DNA of 34,912 nucleotides from a virus. The translations under genes were made by a program, and so were the position numbers. This document shows, in pieces, positions 23,565 to 30,149 of the stretch. A model generated the notes under the pieces. That model saw only the letters and a program-made list of their open reading frames with translations, had not been told where the DNA came from and searched no databases. Within the stretch, counting starts at the first letter, position 1; each line of letters begins with the position of its first letter. The stretch spans positions 1-34,912 of IMG/VR virus record IMGVR_UViG_3300020187_002787; one strand, given 5' to 3'.

Positions 23565-24104
23565 ATGGAAAATTATATTATAAATGGTAGAATAGATGTA
23601 GGCTTATGTGATTTAATTATAGAAAATTACGAAGACAATTTTAATAAGCATTCCCATTACGATAAAACAAGGGGGTATCATAGGATAAGTAACCGACAAA
23701 TGAATCCTCTTTTAATGAAACAGTATATTAAGGAATTAATTACTATGGAAGGAAGATATAGAGATACATTCCCCCATATTAATCAAGGTACTAAATGGGG
23801 TATAACATCTCCATTTAACATACAAAAGTATGACCCAGGAGAAGCTTATAATCCAATTCATATTGAATGTGGAGGTCCTAGAAAAGACAAGATGGTTAGA
23901 ATATTAGCTTTTACTACTTATTTAAATTCTATTGAAACCGGAGGGGAAACTGAATTTATTAACCAAAATATAAAAGTTCACCCTATAAAAGGAAATACTA
24001 TTCTTTGGCCTGCAGGTTGGACTCACCCACATAGAGGAATACCCGCCCCCAATGAAACAAAATATATAGTAACTGGGTGGTTTAGTTACCATCACAGATG
24101 TTAA
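23565..24104 (+). CDS. Prolyl-4-hydroxylase-like 2-oxoglutarate oxygenase with HxE ligand pair
   Basis: A 179-residue protein with a P4H-type core: NIQKYDPGEAYNPIHIE (86-101), an acidic ETGGETEF strand (124-131), GNTILWPAGWTHPHRG (143-158) and TKYIVTGWFSY. The proximal Fe ligands would be His99 and Glu101 where most family members have His-x-Asp. The distal His is His154 or His156, and Lys166 would bind 2-oxoglutarate. It is three bases after the cupin gene. It may hydroxylate a protein or peptide; the target is unknown. Confidence 0.7.
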   Translation: MENYIINGRIDVGLCDLIIENYEDNFNKHSHYDKTRGYHRISNRQMNPLLMKQYIKELITMEGRYRDTFPHINQGTKWGITSPFNIQKYDPGEAYNPIHIECGGPRKDKMVRILAFTTYLNSIETGGETEFINQNIKVHPIKGNTILWPAGWTHPHRGIPAPNETKYIVTGWFSYHHRC

Positions 24105-24114
24105 TATAAATAAT

Positions 24115-24393
24115 ATGTATATGAAACGATATAAAATTTGGTGGAGATCTATACTCAAACAAATGGTTAGAGATAAAAGATTATCCCCAGCTGAAAGATT
24201 AGGAACTAGAGTTGGCTATATGGGAGTAGGATTCTTAATAGCAGGACAGTGGACTTTATCCCCACCCTTATATGTTTTAGGGTTTGGGTGTGTGTTAATA
24301 CAAGTAGCAATTAGAAGACAATGGAATCTAGTTGCATTGCAATTAAATGGCTTAATAGCTTGGACAATTCATTTTATAAAATCAATATTATGA
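24115..24393 (+). CDS. Small membrane protein
   Basis: A 92-residue protein with a basic N-terminus and membrane-like segments near residues 33-52 and 52-66, and a third hydrophobic helix near the C-terminus (LVALQLNGLIAWTIHF). ATG codons occur at 24115 and 24121; either may be used. TATAAATA at 24105-24112, identical to the T4 late promoter consensus, lies too close to the start to be a normal promoter. Function unknown. Confidence 0.65.
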   Translation: MYMKRYKIWWRSILKQMVRDKRLSPAERLGTRVGYMGVGFLIAGQWTLSPPLYVLGFGCVLIQVAIRRQWNLVALQLNGLIAWTIHFIKSIL

Positions 24394-24530
24394 CAAAATC
24401 AGAAAAAATCAAAGAAATCACCAGTAAAATCCTTGAATTAAAAAAATTAGGAAATAAGGTTGATACTAAAAAAGCAATCCAAAACTTACAAAGAGAAATG
24501 GATGAATTAACTTATAAAAATGGGTTTTAA
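24390..24530 (+). CDS. Small coiled-coil protein, 46 residues
   Basis: Starting at ATG 24390 (an ATGA-type overlap with the previous stop), the product is a single amphipathic helix rich in Lys, Glu, Ile and Leu (EKIKEITSKILELKKLG; AIQNLQREMDEL) with heptad spacing. A longer frame from 24321 lies in the wrong frame of the membrane gene and is rejected. It overlaps the cytidylyltransferase start by 11 bases. Function unknown. Confidence 0.55.
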   Translation: MTKSEKIKEITSKILELKKLGNKVDTKKAIQNLQREMDELTYKNGF

Positions 24531-24945
24531 AAAAGGTGTTATAGCAGGTAATTTTGATGTATACCATCCCGGGTATGTTCAAATGTTAAAAGAAGCAAAA
24601 GGTAAATGTGATTGTCTTATTATATTACTTCATACTGATCCTTCAATTGAAAGAAAGGATAAAATAAAACCCATATTATCCCCTGATGAACGTAAAGAAA
24701 TGTTATTAAGTATTAGATATGTTGATGATGTAGTTCGATATACCTATGAAGAACAATTGTATGATTTGCTTAGAATGGGGGAATTTGATGTTAGGTTTTT
24801 AGGTGATGATTATATAGATAAACCATTTACCGGAGATACCTTAGATATTAAAATAGAATATCTAAATAGAAGCCATGGGTGGTCAACAACTAAATATAAA
24901 AATTTAATATATGAATCTGTATTCGAATATAATACGCAACGGTGA
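24520..24945 (+). CDS. Cytidylyltransferase-like (TagD/RfaE-type) protein
   Basis: A 141-residue nucleotidyltransferase. VIAGNFDVYHPGYVQML (7-23) is the glycerol-3-phosphate cytidylyltransferase HxGH site, but the second His is replaced by Tyr (HPGY). RYVDDVVRY (66-74), FLGDDY (93-98) and NRSHGWSTTK (116-125), corresponding to the R-x-x-x-x-STT motif, are all present. It should attach a nucleotide to a polyol or sugar phosphate, perhaps making an activated glycan precursor; the Tyr substitution lowers certainty about activity. Confidence 0.75.
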   Translation: MGFKKGVIAGNFDVYHPGYVQMLKEAKGKCDCLIILLHTDPSIERKDKIKPILSPDERKEMLLSIRYVDDVVRYTYEEQLYDLLRMGEFDVRFLGDDYIDKPFTGDTLDIKIEYLNRSHGWSTTKYKNLIYESVFEYNTQR

Positions 24946-25120
24946 TAAAGCATATAAAGTTTTAAATATCATACCAATACATAATTTTTTAAATTCTGAT
25001 AACACTGTAAATAAACAAATATTAGGATTATATGTAGATGAAAAAAATGGGGATCATGTATTAAAACAGGATAATAATTTTTTAATATGTGAAACCATTG
25101 AAGAAGCACAAATTATATAA
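24911..25120 (+). CDS. Small unknown protein, overlapping start
   Basis: A 69-residue product whose first ATG lies 35 bases inside the cytidylyltransferase gene. The body (KAYKVLNIIPIHNF; KQILGLYVDEKNGDHVL; ICETIEEAQII) is beta-rich with an acidic tail. The long overlap makes the exact start uncertain; a non-ATG start closer to 24945 is possible. It ends one base ahead of the metallopeptidase start at 25122. Confidence 0.55.
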   Translation: MNLYSNIIRNGDKAYKVLNIIPIHNFLNSDNTVNKQILGLYVDEKNGDHVLKQDNNFLICETIEEAQII

Positions 25121-25121
25121 C

Positions 25122-25499
25122 ATGGAAAAAGAACAAATATTACAAATAGCAAATAAGGCATACCCTAAAATTAGGGCTCATTATGGTCTGGGTAAAAAAG
25201 AATACCCACCAATTGAAGTATATAGAAACATATTTGCTAGGTTAAGTGGAGAACCAGATATGGAAGGAGATGACCCCGCAGAAGCTGAATTTGATCGTAA
25301 AACAAATAAGTTATTTATATACTCAGATTTTAATGATAGTGTTGAAGATGTAATTAGAGGAGTTATCCATGAATACATACATTACTTACAATCAGGGTCT
25401 TGGATGAAAAGATATTATAGTATGGGTTACACATATGGTAATCACCCATATGAAGTTGACGCTAAAAAAGCTGAAGAGAATTGGAAGATGTTTGCTTAA
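25122..25499 (+). CDS. HExxH zinc metallopeptidase-like protein
   Basis: A 125-residue protein with the HEYIH zinc site (His83, Glu84, His87) in VIHEYIHYLQS and a likely third ligand in HPYEVDAKK (Glu111), the minimal gluzincin arrangement. I chose ATG 25122 over the upstream in-frame ATG at 25089 because the latter lies inside the previous gene and 25122 follows its stop directly. No signal peptide, so it would act in the cytosol or virion, for example in protein maturation. The target is unknown. Confidence 0.75.
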   Translation: MEKEQILQIANKAYPKIRAHYGLGKKEYPPIEVYRNIFARLSGEPDMEGDDPAEAEFDRKTNKLFIYSDFNDSVEDVIRGVIHEYIHYLQSGSWMKRYYSMGYTYGNHPYEVDAKKAEENWKMFA

Positions 25500-25503
25500 A
25501 AAT

Positions 25504-25536
25504 TTGGTTACCCGGGATAGGGTTCGTATATTTACC
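25504..25536 (+). promoter_or_regulatory. Promoter, TTGG-TACCCGGGATA-TTCGTATATTTACC family
   Basis: TTGGTTACCCGGGATAGGG (25504-25522) and TATATTTACC (25527-25536) are separated by 20 bases from TTG to TATA. The same parts recur at 20024, 30117, 30332, 34776 and on the minus strand at 33406. The leader (CCATGTTGATGCAGTTAAGT...) is nearly the same as at 30363 and ends AATAAAGGTTATG at the gene start. Confidence 0.85.
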
Positions 25537-25577
25537 ATGTTGATGCAGTTAAGTATCACATTAAAACAATAAAGGTT

Positions 25578-26324
25578 ATGTTAAATACAGAAACAATGCA
25601 ATTAGATTTATTTCACGGAAAGGTACTAACAGTAGAACAACAAGAAGAAGTTAATAGATTTATCAAAAGACAAGCTGAAAGAGCAGTTGATAGTCAAAAT
25701 GATGTTAATAGAAAAATGTTATTACTTGATGAAGCAGGTTTTGTCCAAGGTAGAGATTATGATAGCAATTTTGAAATTCACGAAGTTACTACAGAAAGAG
25801 AGTTTGGTTATTCATATAATAATACAAATTATGAACATGAAGTTACTTATATGAATGCTGTAGGTGGTGTTTATCTTAAAGTTAATACTATTAAAGAGGG
25901 TGAAATTAAAACATATAAGGCTTCAGTTAATAGAGAAGGTAATAAATTAATGTGTACTAGTATTACTTCACAATATAGATATTACAAGCCAAGTTCATTA
26001 TATGTTAAACTTTACGAGTATAATGAGAGTAAAATAAATGAGCTTATAAATTATAATAAGCAAAAAATTGCTTTAAACACTATAGTTGCTAAATACCAGA
26101 AATTATATCCTAAAGCTGAGGTTACAATTGGTTCTGATTATTATAGAGGATCTTATAGTAATTTTCCAACAGTAATAGTTAAGTTTGAATCAGGTAGTTC
26201 AGTTACTTTTACTTTAGGTTATAGTAATGAAATGGATCAAGAGCGTTTTCATAAAAAATACGATGCTCAAACAGAAAAAATAGAAGATTTATTAAATAGA
26301 TTTAATAATCAAAAAGCTAAATAA
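25578..26324 (+). CDS. Unknown 248-residue protein, first gene of a promoter unit
   Basis: A helical N-terminal region (QEEVNRFIKRQAERAVDSQ; MLLLDEAGFVQGRDYD) is followed by a beta-rich centre with Tyr-rich strands, and a C-terminal IEDLLNRFNNQKAK helix. The start follows AATAAAGGTTATG. It overlaps the next small gene as TAATG. No family is recognised; it is soluble and has no Cys cluster. Confidence 0.75.
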   Translation: MLNTETMQLDLFHGKVLTVEQQEEVNRFIKRQAERAVDSQNDVNRKMLLLDEAGFVQGRDYDSNFEIHEVTTEREFGYSYNNTNYEHEVTYMNAVGGVYLKVNTIKEGEIKTYKASVNREGNKLMCTSITSQYRYYKPSSLYVKLYEYNESKINELINYNKQKIALNTIVAKYQKLYPKAEVTIGSDYYRGSYSNFPTVIVKFESGSSVTFTLGYSNEMDQERFHKKYDAQTEKIEDLLNRFNNQKAK

Positions 26325-26449
26325 TGAAAAATCAAGGTAGATCAAAACAACAAGTAGAAAATAACTATAAAATTCTAGAATGGACAGTATATGCTTTTAT
26401 AGGATTTGTAGTAATAGTATCAATTAGTAAAGCATTAAATTTATGGTAA
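26324..26449 (+). CDS. Small single-span membrane protein, 41 residues
   Basis: MKNQGRSKQQVENNYKILEW is followed by one hydrophobic helix (VYAFIGFVVIVSIS) and a short LNLW tail. It starts in a TAATG overlap with the preceding gene and ends seven bases inside the next one (ATGGTAA). A basic N-terminus with one membrane span fits a tiny phage membrane protein. Function unknown. Confidence 0.6.
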   Translation: MKNQGRSKQQVENNYKILEWTVYAFIGFVVIVSISKALNLW

Positions 26450-26916
26450 GGTATAGAAATAGATATGGTGATGAATATACGTTTACTAAACAAGAGGACG
26501 GAACTATACTATGGGAAGGTAACTTTGAGCATATTAGAGTAGGCTTTCCAAACGTTTATAAGAAAGCATATCAACAATTCCGCAAAGATGGAGGTGAATT
26601 AAATCAATATGACTTTGAAGAGAAGGTACATGAGCAGTTATATGATGAAGAGGGTAATTGGATTAAAGCAGGACCCATAACAGAGAAATACAGTTCACTG
26701 GTATTCTCAGATCATGATAATATTAACATGGTTGATCCTTCTGGAGGACCTTATATTAAAGCGCATAGTGACTTAGGTACATTTGGTAAGGAGTTAAAAG
26801 GACTCTGTGTTAGAAGCTTTGTATGGGATAAAGAGAAGAAAGCATATGAGATACAGACTTATGGAGAGTTTGATCATTTAGCAGATAGTAAACGCATAGG
26901 AGGACTATCAGTATAA
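26443..26916 (+). CDS. Unknown 157-residue protein
   Basis: A soluble, charged protein with Tyr- and Trp-rich strands (YRNRYGDEYTFTKQEDGTI; LWEGNFEHIRVGF), a Gly-Pro region (DPSGGPYIKAHSDLG) and ELKGLCVRSFVWDKEKK. The codon choice (more GAG, AGG, GGA) looks a little GC-richer than neighbours, possibly a later arrival. No recognised domain. A repeated leader-like sequence follows it. Confidence 0.65.
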   Translation: MVRYRNRYGDEYTFTKQEDGTILWEGNFEHIRVGFPNVYKKAYQQFRKDGGELNQYDFEEKVHEQLYDEEGNWIKAGPITEKYSSLVFSDHDNINMVDPSGGPYIKAHSDLGTFGKELKGLCVRSFVWDKEKKAYEIQTYGEFDHLADSKRIGGLSV

Positions 26917-26940
26917 CCTTTAACACAAAAGAGAGATGAG
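26915..26940 (+). repeat. First copy of AACCTTTAAxACAAAAGAGA leader repeat
   Basis: AACCTTTAACACAAAAGAGAGATGAG matches 24 of 26 bases with 27121-27146 (AACCTTTAAAACAAAAGAGAAATGAG). Each copy ends in an ATGAG that starts the next small gene. This copy lies in the gap before the gene at 26936. Confidence 0.7.
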
Positions 26941-27145
26941 TAAAGATAAAGTACACAATATGGCTTCTTGTATGTTATCTATATTAGATAGTCTAAAGCT
27001 ATATGATAACGATAGTTTAGTGCTAGATGATGAAACACTATCTCAGATGATGTTTAGGAAGATGGAAGCCTATAATATAGATTTGAATGAGGAGTTAGGA
27101 TTTACTCACTTAAAACCAGAAACCTTTAAAACAAAAGAGAAATGA
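26936..27145 (+). CDS. Unknown 69-residue acidic protein
   Basis: A small soluble protein (VHNMASCMLSILDSLKLYDN; LDDETLSQMMFRKMEAY) that looks helical and acidic with no metal motif. Its last codons lie in the second copy of the AACCTTTAA leader repeat, so the start region of the next gene is also its 3' end (ATGAG overlapping TGA). Function unknown. Confidence 0.6.
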   Translation: MSKDKVHNMASCMLSILDSLKLYDNDSLVLDDETLSQMMFRKMEAYNIDLNEELGFTHLKPETFKTKEK

Positions 27146-27146
27146 G
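27121..27146 (+). repeat. Second copy of AACCTTTAAxACAAAAGAGA leader repeat
   Basis: AACCTTTAAAACAAAAGAGAAATGAG is the partner of 26915-26940 with two differences. Here it also codes for the last residues of the preceding protein (TFKTKEK), showing that the leader is reused as coding sequence, or that a short block was duplicated. Confidence 0.7.
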
Positions 27147-27216
27147 AGAGATAGTAATAATCACTTTGCTTGTAAGTGTGATGTTTATGTACCTCACTAA
27201 TAAAGAAAAGAAATGA
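27142..27216 (+). CDS. Tiny membrane peptide, 24 residues
   Basis: The frame reads MREIVIITLLVSVMFMYLTN and then EKKE-like basic residues, a single hydrophobic helix with a charged tail. It starts in an ATGA overlap with the previous stop and ends in an ATGA overlap with the GT25 gene. The perfect fit supports a real gene, but a 24-residue product cannot be assigned a role. Confidence 0.45.
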   Translation: MREIVIITLLVSVMFMYLTNKEKK

Positions 27217-27926
27217 AAGAAAAACTAAATAAAATGAAAACATATATAATTCACCTTAGTCAAAATGACTTTTCTGTAAAGATGGCAAATGAAGCAATAG
27301 AATCTTTAAAAAAGTTTAATATAGAATACGAATTGGTTGATGGGGTAGTAGGTAATAAAGGTATAGAAATATTATCATCTCAACATAATGTATTCCCTTC
27401 ATCTCACATTTCAAAAACCCATTGGTCAGATGGTACTATAGGATGTTTAGCTAGCCATTACTTACTTTGGAATAAATGCTCAAAACAAGATGAACCATTT
27501 CTAATATTAGAACAAGATGCTATATTAGTTAAAGATCCTAGAGAATTACTCCCCGAAATTAAAAAGGTATGTCACTTAGATGCTTATTTACCGTTTGAAA
27601 ATCAAAATAATAAGACAACTCATTTTGAAGAATATAATCAAGCAGTAGAAAAATACAAACCTGGGGTTAGTAAGCACCCTAAAAACCAATTTTACGGTAA
27701 AAATAAATTAATGGGTGGTGGATGTTTTAGAGGATGTTATGGTTACATAATGACACCTTCAGGAGCTAAAGATATATTAGATTTTGTTTCTAACTATGGC
27801 GCCTTCCCTTCAGATGGTTGTATTAACTTTAGAGCAACAAACATTGAAAGGGCTAATAGCACATATGTAAGATTAAACCCCTTTTTTCAATCATTAAAAT
27901 TACAAAAACAATACTCACTTAGATAA
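27213..27926 (+). CDS. GT25-type glycosyltransferase
   Basis: A 237-residue protein of the LPS glycosyltransferase family 25 (LgtF/collagen-galactosyltransferase-like). It carries YIIHLSQNDFSVKMANEAI, then GTIGCLASHYLLW (74-86) and the acidic metal site LILEQD (residues 98-102; the usual EDD is EQD here), with a late GGGCFRGCYGYIMTPSGAK. ATG codons at 27213 and 27234 (MKTYII) both fit, and the second matches family starts better. It overlaps the tiny membrane gene by four bases. It may glycosylate a lipid or protein acceptor. Confidence 0.75.
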   Translation: MKEKLNKMKTYIIHLSQNDFSVKMANEAIESLKKFNIEYELVDGVVGNKGIEILSSQHNVFPSSHISKTHWSDGTIGCLASHYLLWNKCSKQDEPFLILEQDAILVKDPRELLPEIKKVCHLDAYLPFENQNNKTTHFEEYNQAVEKYKPGVSKHPKNQFYGKNKLMGGGCFRGCYGYIMTPSGAKDILDFVSNYGAFPSDGCINFRATNIERANSTYVRLNPFFQSLKLQKQYSLR

Positions 27927-27934
27927 AAACTTAA

Positions 27935-28102
27935 ATGAAAGTAAAAACAAACAAATGGTATACTGTTAAAGTAACTCCCATAGATGAAGTAAGAGAACCC
28001 TATAAATTTTTAATTGAAACCTCTAATATTAATTCTACTATGGAAAAATATACTACGGATAAAGAGGGAGAAATAATATCACTATGGGAAATAGTAAGAT
28101 AA
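27935..28102 (+). CDS. Small protein, 55 residues
   Basis: ATG at 27935 opens MKVKTNKWYTVKVTPIDEV, followed by a short beta/helix domain (KFLIETSNINSTM) and an acidic end. It stops 19 bases inside the following gene, which is a longer overlap than usual here, so one of the two starts may be misplaced. No family is recognised. Confidence 0.5.
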   Translation: MKVKTNKWYTVKVTPIDEVREPYKFLIETSNINSTMEKYTTDKEGEIISLWEIVR

Positions 28103-28302
28103 AATCATCACCTTGTACTTCACATGATGTGGAAGAAGAATATGTGTTTGAGTATGGTGGTAAACGATACGAATGTATAGGCGAGAATAGAGAATTTGAT
28201 ATTAGACAATTTAAATTCGCAATACAGGATAAACAATGGGTGACAATAAAGAATAGAATAACAAACCAATTAATGTGGGGTCCAAATATAAGAGAAATAT
28301 GA
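28084..28302 (+). CDS. Unknown 72-residue protein
   Basis: An acidic, aromatic-rich protein (HDVEEEYVFEYGGKRYECIG) with a basic C-terminal half (KNRITNQLMWGPNIREI). It has Cys residues but no clear metal knuckle. It overlaps the preceding small gene by 19 bases. A 43-base gap with a degenerate promoter follows. Confidence 0.55.
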   Translation: MGNSKIKSSPCTSHDVEEEYVFEYGGKRYECIGENREFDIRQFKFAIQDKQWVTIKNRITNQLMWGPNIREI

Positions 28303-28310
28303 TATAAAAC

Positions 28311-28342
28311 TAGGATACTACAACCAAAATTCATATATTAAC
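28311..28342 (+). promoter_or_regulatory. Weak variant of the TTCGTATATT promoter family
   Basis: TTCATATATTAAC at 28330-28342 resembles TTCGTATATTCAC, and TAGGATACT at 28311 lies at the upstream position with 20 bases between TAG and TATATTAA, as for TAGGAATCC at 16942. The ATG of the next gene is only three bases downstream, so a leaderless transcript would result. Tentative. Confidence 0.4.
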
Positions 28343-28345
28343 ATA

Positions 28346-28681
28346 ATGAATAATAACAAACAAACAAAATATTGTAGTTGGTGTGCTAAAACAACCCAAA
28401 ATGAACAAACACAATTACCAGAAACACCTATATTAGAATATATTGAAGAAAGGATAAATGAACATGGCCGTAATAGAATATGGGGTAAATATGCAGATTG
28501 GAGTACGTTAGATTTAGATAGTGATTTTGAAGCAGAACTATTAGTATATGATGAACTAATGAATACCATAAGTCTAAAAACGGTATGTAAACAATGTATA
28601 GAAGAAGACGATATATTATGGGAAAAATATTATGGTAATGGTGAGGTTGATTTTTGGGATGATGTAGATTTTCATAAATAA
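28346..28681 (+). CDS. Acidic zinc-knuckle-like protein
   Basis: A 111-residue protein with C-x2-C in YCSWCAK (residues 9-12) and a second pair in VCKQC near residues 80-83, so a split zinc ribbon is possible. Between them is an acidic, Glu-rich region (LDLDSDFEAELLVYDELM), and the C-terminus is Trp/Asp-rich (GEVDFWDDVDFHK). It heads a run of micro-genes. Function unknown. Confidence 0.6.
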   Translation: MNNNKQTKYCSWCAKTTQNEQTQLPETPILEYIEERINEHGRNRIWGKYADWSTLDLDSDFEAELLVYDELMNTISLKTVCKQCIEEDDILWEKYYGNGEVDFWDDVDFHK

Positions 28682-28695
28682 ATAAATATAAAAAT

Positions 28696-28821
28696 ATGAG
28701 TAGTAAATTTTTTAGTAATAAGAACGATAATAAGATTAATAATAAATCTAAATCTAAAATAAAACCACAACGTACTTCTGTTAAGAATAATGGAGTCAAA
28801 AAGGCCGGTAGAGGTAAATAG
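28696..28821 (+). CDS. Small basic protein, 41 residues
   Basis: MSSKFFSNKNDNKINN is followed by a Lys/Ser/Thr tract and a GVKKAGRGK tail. The product is highly basic and low in complexity. The ATG follows a short AT-rich gap (AAATATAAAAAT). No homologue is recognised; a nucleic-acid-binding or packaged peptide would fit its charge but is unproved. Confidence 0.5.
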   Translation: MSSKFFSNKNDNKINNKSKSKIKPQRTSVKNNGVKKAGRGK

Positions 28822-28822
28822 C

Positions 28823-28900
28823 ATGGATGATGAGTTGTTAGAACAAGGCATAGATGATTTTATATCATATTCAACAGGTAGTGGAGCAGTAGAAGATTAG
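28823..28900 (+). CDS. Tiny acidic peptide, 25 residues
   Basis: MDDELLEQGIDDFISYSTGS, then GAVED, is a short acidic peptide. It fits exactly between its neighbours (start one base after the previous stop, stop two bases before the next ATG), but the length limits certainty that it is translated. Confidence 0.4.
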   Translation: MDDELLEQGIDDFISYSTGSGAVED

Positions 28901-28902
28901 TT

Positions 28903-29043
28903 ATGAGAAAAAAAAGAGAATATAGAGGTTGTGAATGGAATAGTCCAATCTATAGACAAATAGTAGCAGAAAAGAATGCTAAACAAAATAATACGATCAT
29001 AAACGAATATAAAACAAAAAGAGGCAAACGAAGCTCTTTATAA
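28903..29043 (+). CDS. Small basic protein, 46 residues
   Basis: MRKKREYRGCEWNSPIYRQI and a Lys/Arg/Asn-rich tail (KAKQNNT-like, ending RGKRSSL) make a short, very basic protein. No family is recognised. It lies in the micro-gene run and is followed by a 33-base gap containing ATACGTATATACATTT. Confidence 0.5.
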   Translation: MRKKREYRGCEWNSPIYRQIVAEKNAKQNNTIINEYKTKRGKRSSL

Positions 29044-29076
29044 CACACCATAACAATCTAATACGTATATACATTT

Positions 29077-29250
29077 ATGAGTACATTAAAATTACATAAA
29101 TTTAAAATTACACCTTATAGTGAAAATGATTTACCATATATCGTTTCTATTAATACTTGTAATCCGGAGTTAACAATGGAGGCATATCAAAGAAATAGGA
29201 AACCGCTACAATGGGAGGTAATTGAGATATGTGAATCCAGAATAAAATAA
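29077..29250 (+). CDS. Small protein, 57 residues
   Basis: MSTLKLHKFKITPYSENDLP opens a compact alpha/beta protein with VSINTCNPELTMEAYQRNRK and an EVIEICESR end. The start lies in ATACGTATATACATTTATG, which may be a degenerate promoter. No homologue is recognised; it resembles small phage internal genes in size and composition. Confidence 0.5.
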   Translation: MSTLKLHKFKITPYSENDLPYIVSINTCNPELTMEAYQRNRKPLQWEVIEICESRIK

Positions 29251-29252
29251 CG

Positions 29253-29393
29253 ATGGGTAAACTAATTGTATGTCAGTCGACGATAGATTATTTAATGTCG
29301 AGTAACCAACCAAACAAACTGAATGTATTGATGAGTGGTGATTGGGATAAATGTGAGATGGATACTGGAATAATATATTATAAACAAAAATAA
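29253..29393 (+). CDS. Small protein, 46 residues
   Basis: MGKLIVCQSTIDYLMSSNQP is followed by NKLNVLMSGDWDKCEMDTG. It is soluble with two Cys but no cluster pattern. The frame starts two bases after the previous stop. No family is recognised. Confidence 0.5.
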   Translation: MGKLIVCQSTIDYLMSSNQPNKLNVLMSGDWDKCEMDTGIIYYKQK

Positions 29394-29405
29394 AACGTAA
29401 GTAAC

Positions 29406-29564
29406 ATGAGTAAAAACAGTGCAAAGCAGCGTGTAGCGCAATTAACGGAGTGGATGAAAACATTGAAATCAAAACGTAGTAAACCGGTTAAACGAGGTAA
29501 TACACAACCTAGGTTCGTCGATTATGATGTTAAAATTAAAAATGGGTCAAATGGGAGACGATAA
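29406..29564 (+). CDS. Small basic protein, 52 residues
   Basis: MSKNSAKQRVAQLTEWMKTL is a helical region, followed by a Lys/Arg-rich tract (KSKRSKPVKRGN) and a short VDYDVKIKNG strand. Strongly basic, so nucleic-acid binding is plausible. Its end overlaps the next gene by 23 bases. Confidence 0.5.
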   Translation: MSKNSAKQRVAQLTEWMKTLKSKRSKPVKRGNTQPRFVDYDVKIKNGSNGRR

Positions 29565-29697
29565 TAAACAATTGGGTAAACAAGTAGCTGGATTATTTGG
29601 TGATGTGTTATTTGGTTTGATTGTTGGTGTGGTAGGTCTGTTTATATTTGGAGCCGTGGTTAGTATAATCTGGGATGTGGTAAATAAAATATTATAG
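29542..29697 (+). CDS. Small membrane protein, 51 residues
   Basis: MGQMGDDNKQLGKQVAGLFG leads into one strong hydrophobic helix (VLFGLIVGVVGLFIFGAVVS) and ends IIWDVVNKIL. A Gly-rich single-span (or hairpin) membrane protein of this size could be a holin-like or small regulatory protein, but nothing in the sequence decides it. It overlaps the basic protein by 23 bases. Confidence 0.55.
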   Translation: MGQMGDDNKQLGKQVAGLFGDVLFGLIVGVVGLFIFGAVVSIIWDVVNKIL

Positions 29698-29698
29698 T

Positions 29699-29809
29699 AT
29701 GAAACGTAATTATACAAAGTTGATAGCGTGGATCATTATTATATTGATTACTTACACGATATGGTTTAAGATGGTGCCTGGTGCAATTGAGTACGTTAAA
29801 ACTTGGTAA
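29699..29809 (+). CDS. Tiny membrane protein, 36 residues
   Basis: MKRNYTKLIAWIIIILITYT followed by IWFKMVPGAIEY and VKTW: a basic N-terminus, one hydrophobic helix and a short tail, i.e. a one-span membrane peptide. It starts one base after the preceding stop. It is paired with another small membrane protein. No function assigned. Confidence 0.5.
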   Translation: MKRNYTKLIAWIIIILITYTIWFKMVPGAIEYVKTW

Positions 29810-30116
29810 ACATATAACCAACCATATACAAAGTGTGGAATACAAATATGTGGATGTATTTATATTAGTATATTTCCATGTAGTGGGTGACAAACAGTGG
29901 GTGTGTTATGTGGGATAGAAGTGAGGTGGTATTAACCCATTCACATAGGCAACCACGCCTTCTCGACCTACCTTAAAGTATATACGTCGAATTGCAGTAT
30001 CCACAATTGGCACACGTGTAGATCTTTCTTATTCACAATAACCTGCATGTAAAAATGAGCATGTGACAATTCCAAACGGTGTTCACGACTGTTCACAACG
30101 ACGATTGCGATTAAAT
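29810..30116 (+). other. Gene-poor gap ahead of a promoter
   Basis: No convincing gene is seen on either strand. The stretch is richer in G and C than the genes. It has GT-rich sequence near 29890-29930, a palindromic ACACGTGT near 30013-30020, and the tandem repeat at 30080-30099, and it leads into the promoter at 30117. It could hold operator sites or an RNA, but no clear fold was identified by eye. Confidence 0.5.
30080..30099 (+). repeat. Tandem 10-base repeat upstream of a promoter
   Basis: TGTTCACGAC (30080-30089) is followed at once by TGTTCACAAC (30090-30099), nine of ten bases identical. The pair lies 17 bases upstream of the TTG of the promoter at 30117, so it could be an operator for a dimeric regulator. 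Confidence 0.55.
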
Positions 30117-30149
30117 TTGGATACGTGGGATAGGGTTCGTATATTTACA
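30117..30149 (+). promoter_or_regulatory. Promoter, TTCGTATATTTAC family
   Basis: TTGGATACGTGGGATAGGG (30117-30135) and TATATTTA (30140-30147), 20 bases from TTG to TATA. GGGATAGGGTTCGTATATTTAC is identical to the copy at 25504. The leader is short and ends AAATTAAGGTTATG at 30166. Confidence 0.8.

Noticed and set aside
24105-24112. TATAAATA identical to the T4 late promoter
   Set aside because: It lies 2-8 bases ahead of the start codon and overlaps the likely 5' end, and the AT-rich context makes a chance match likely.
29660-29893. Minus-strand frame opposite the two small membrane genes and the gap
   Set aside because: No promoter on that strand and no recognisable protein features.
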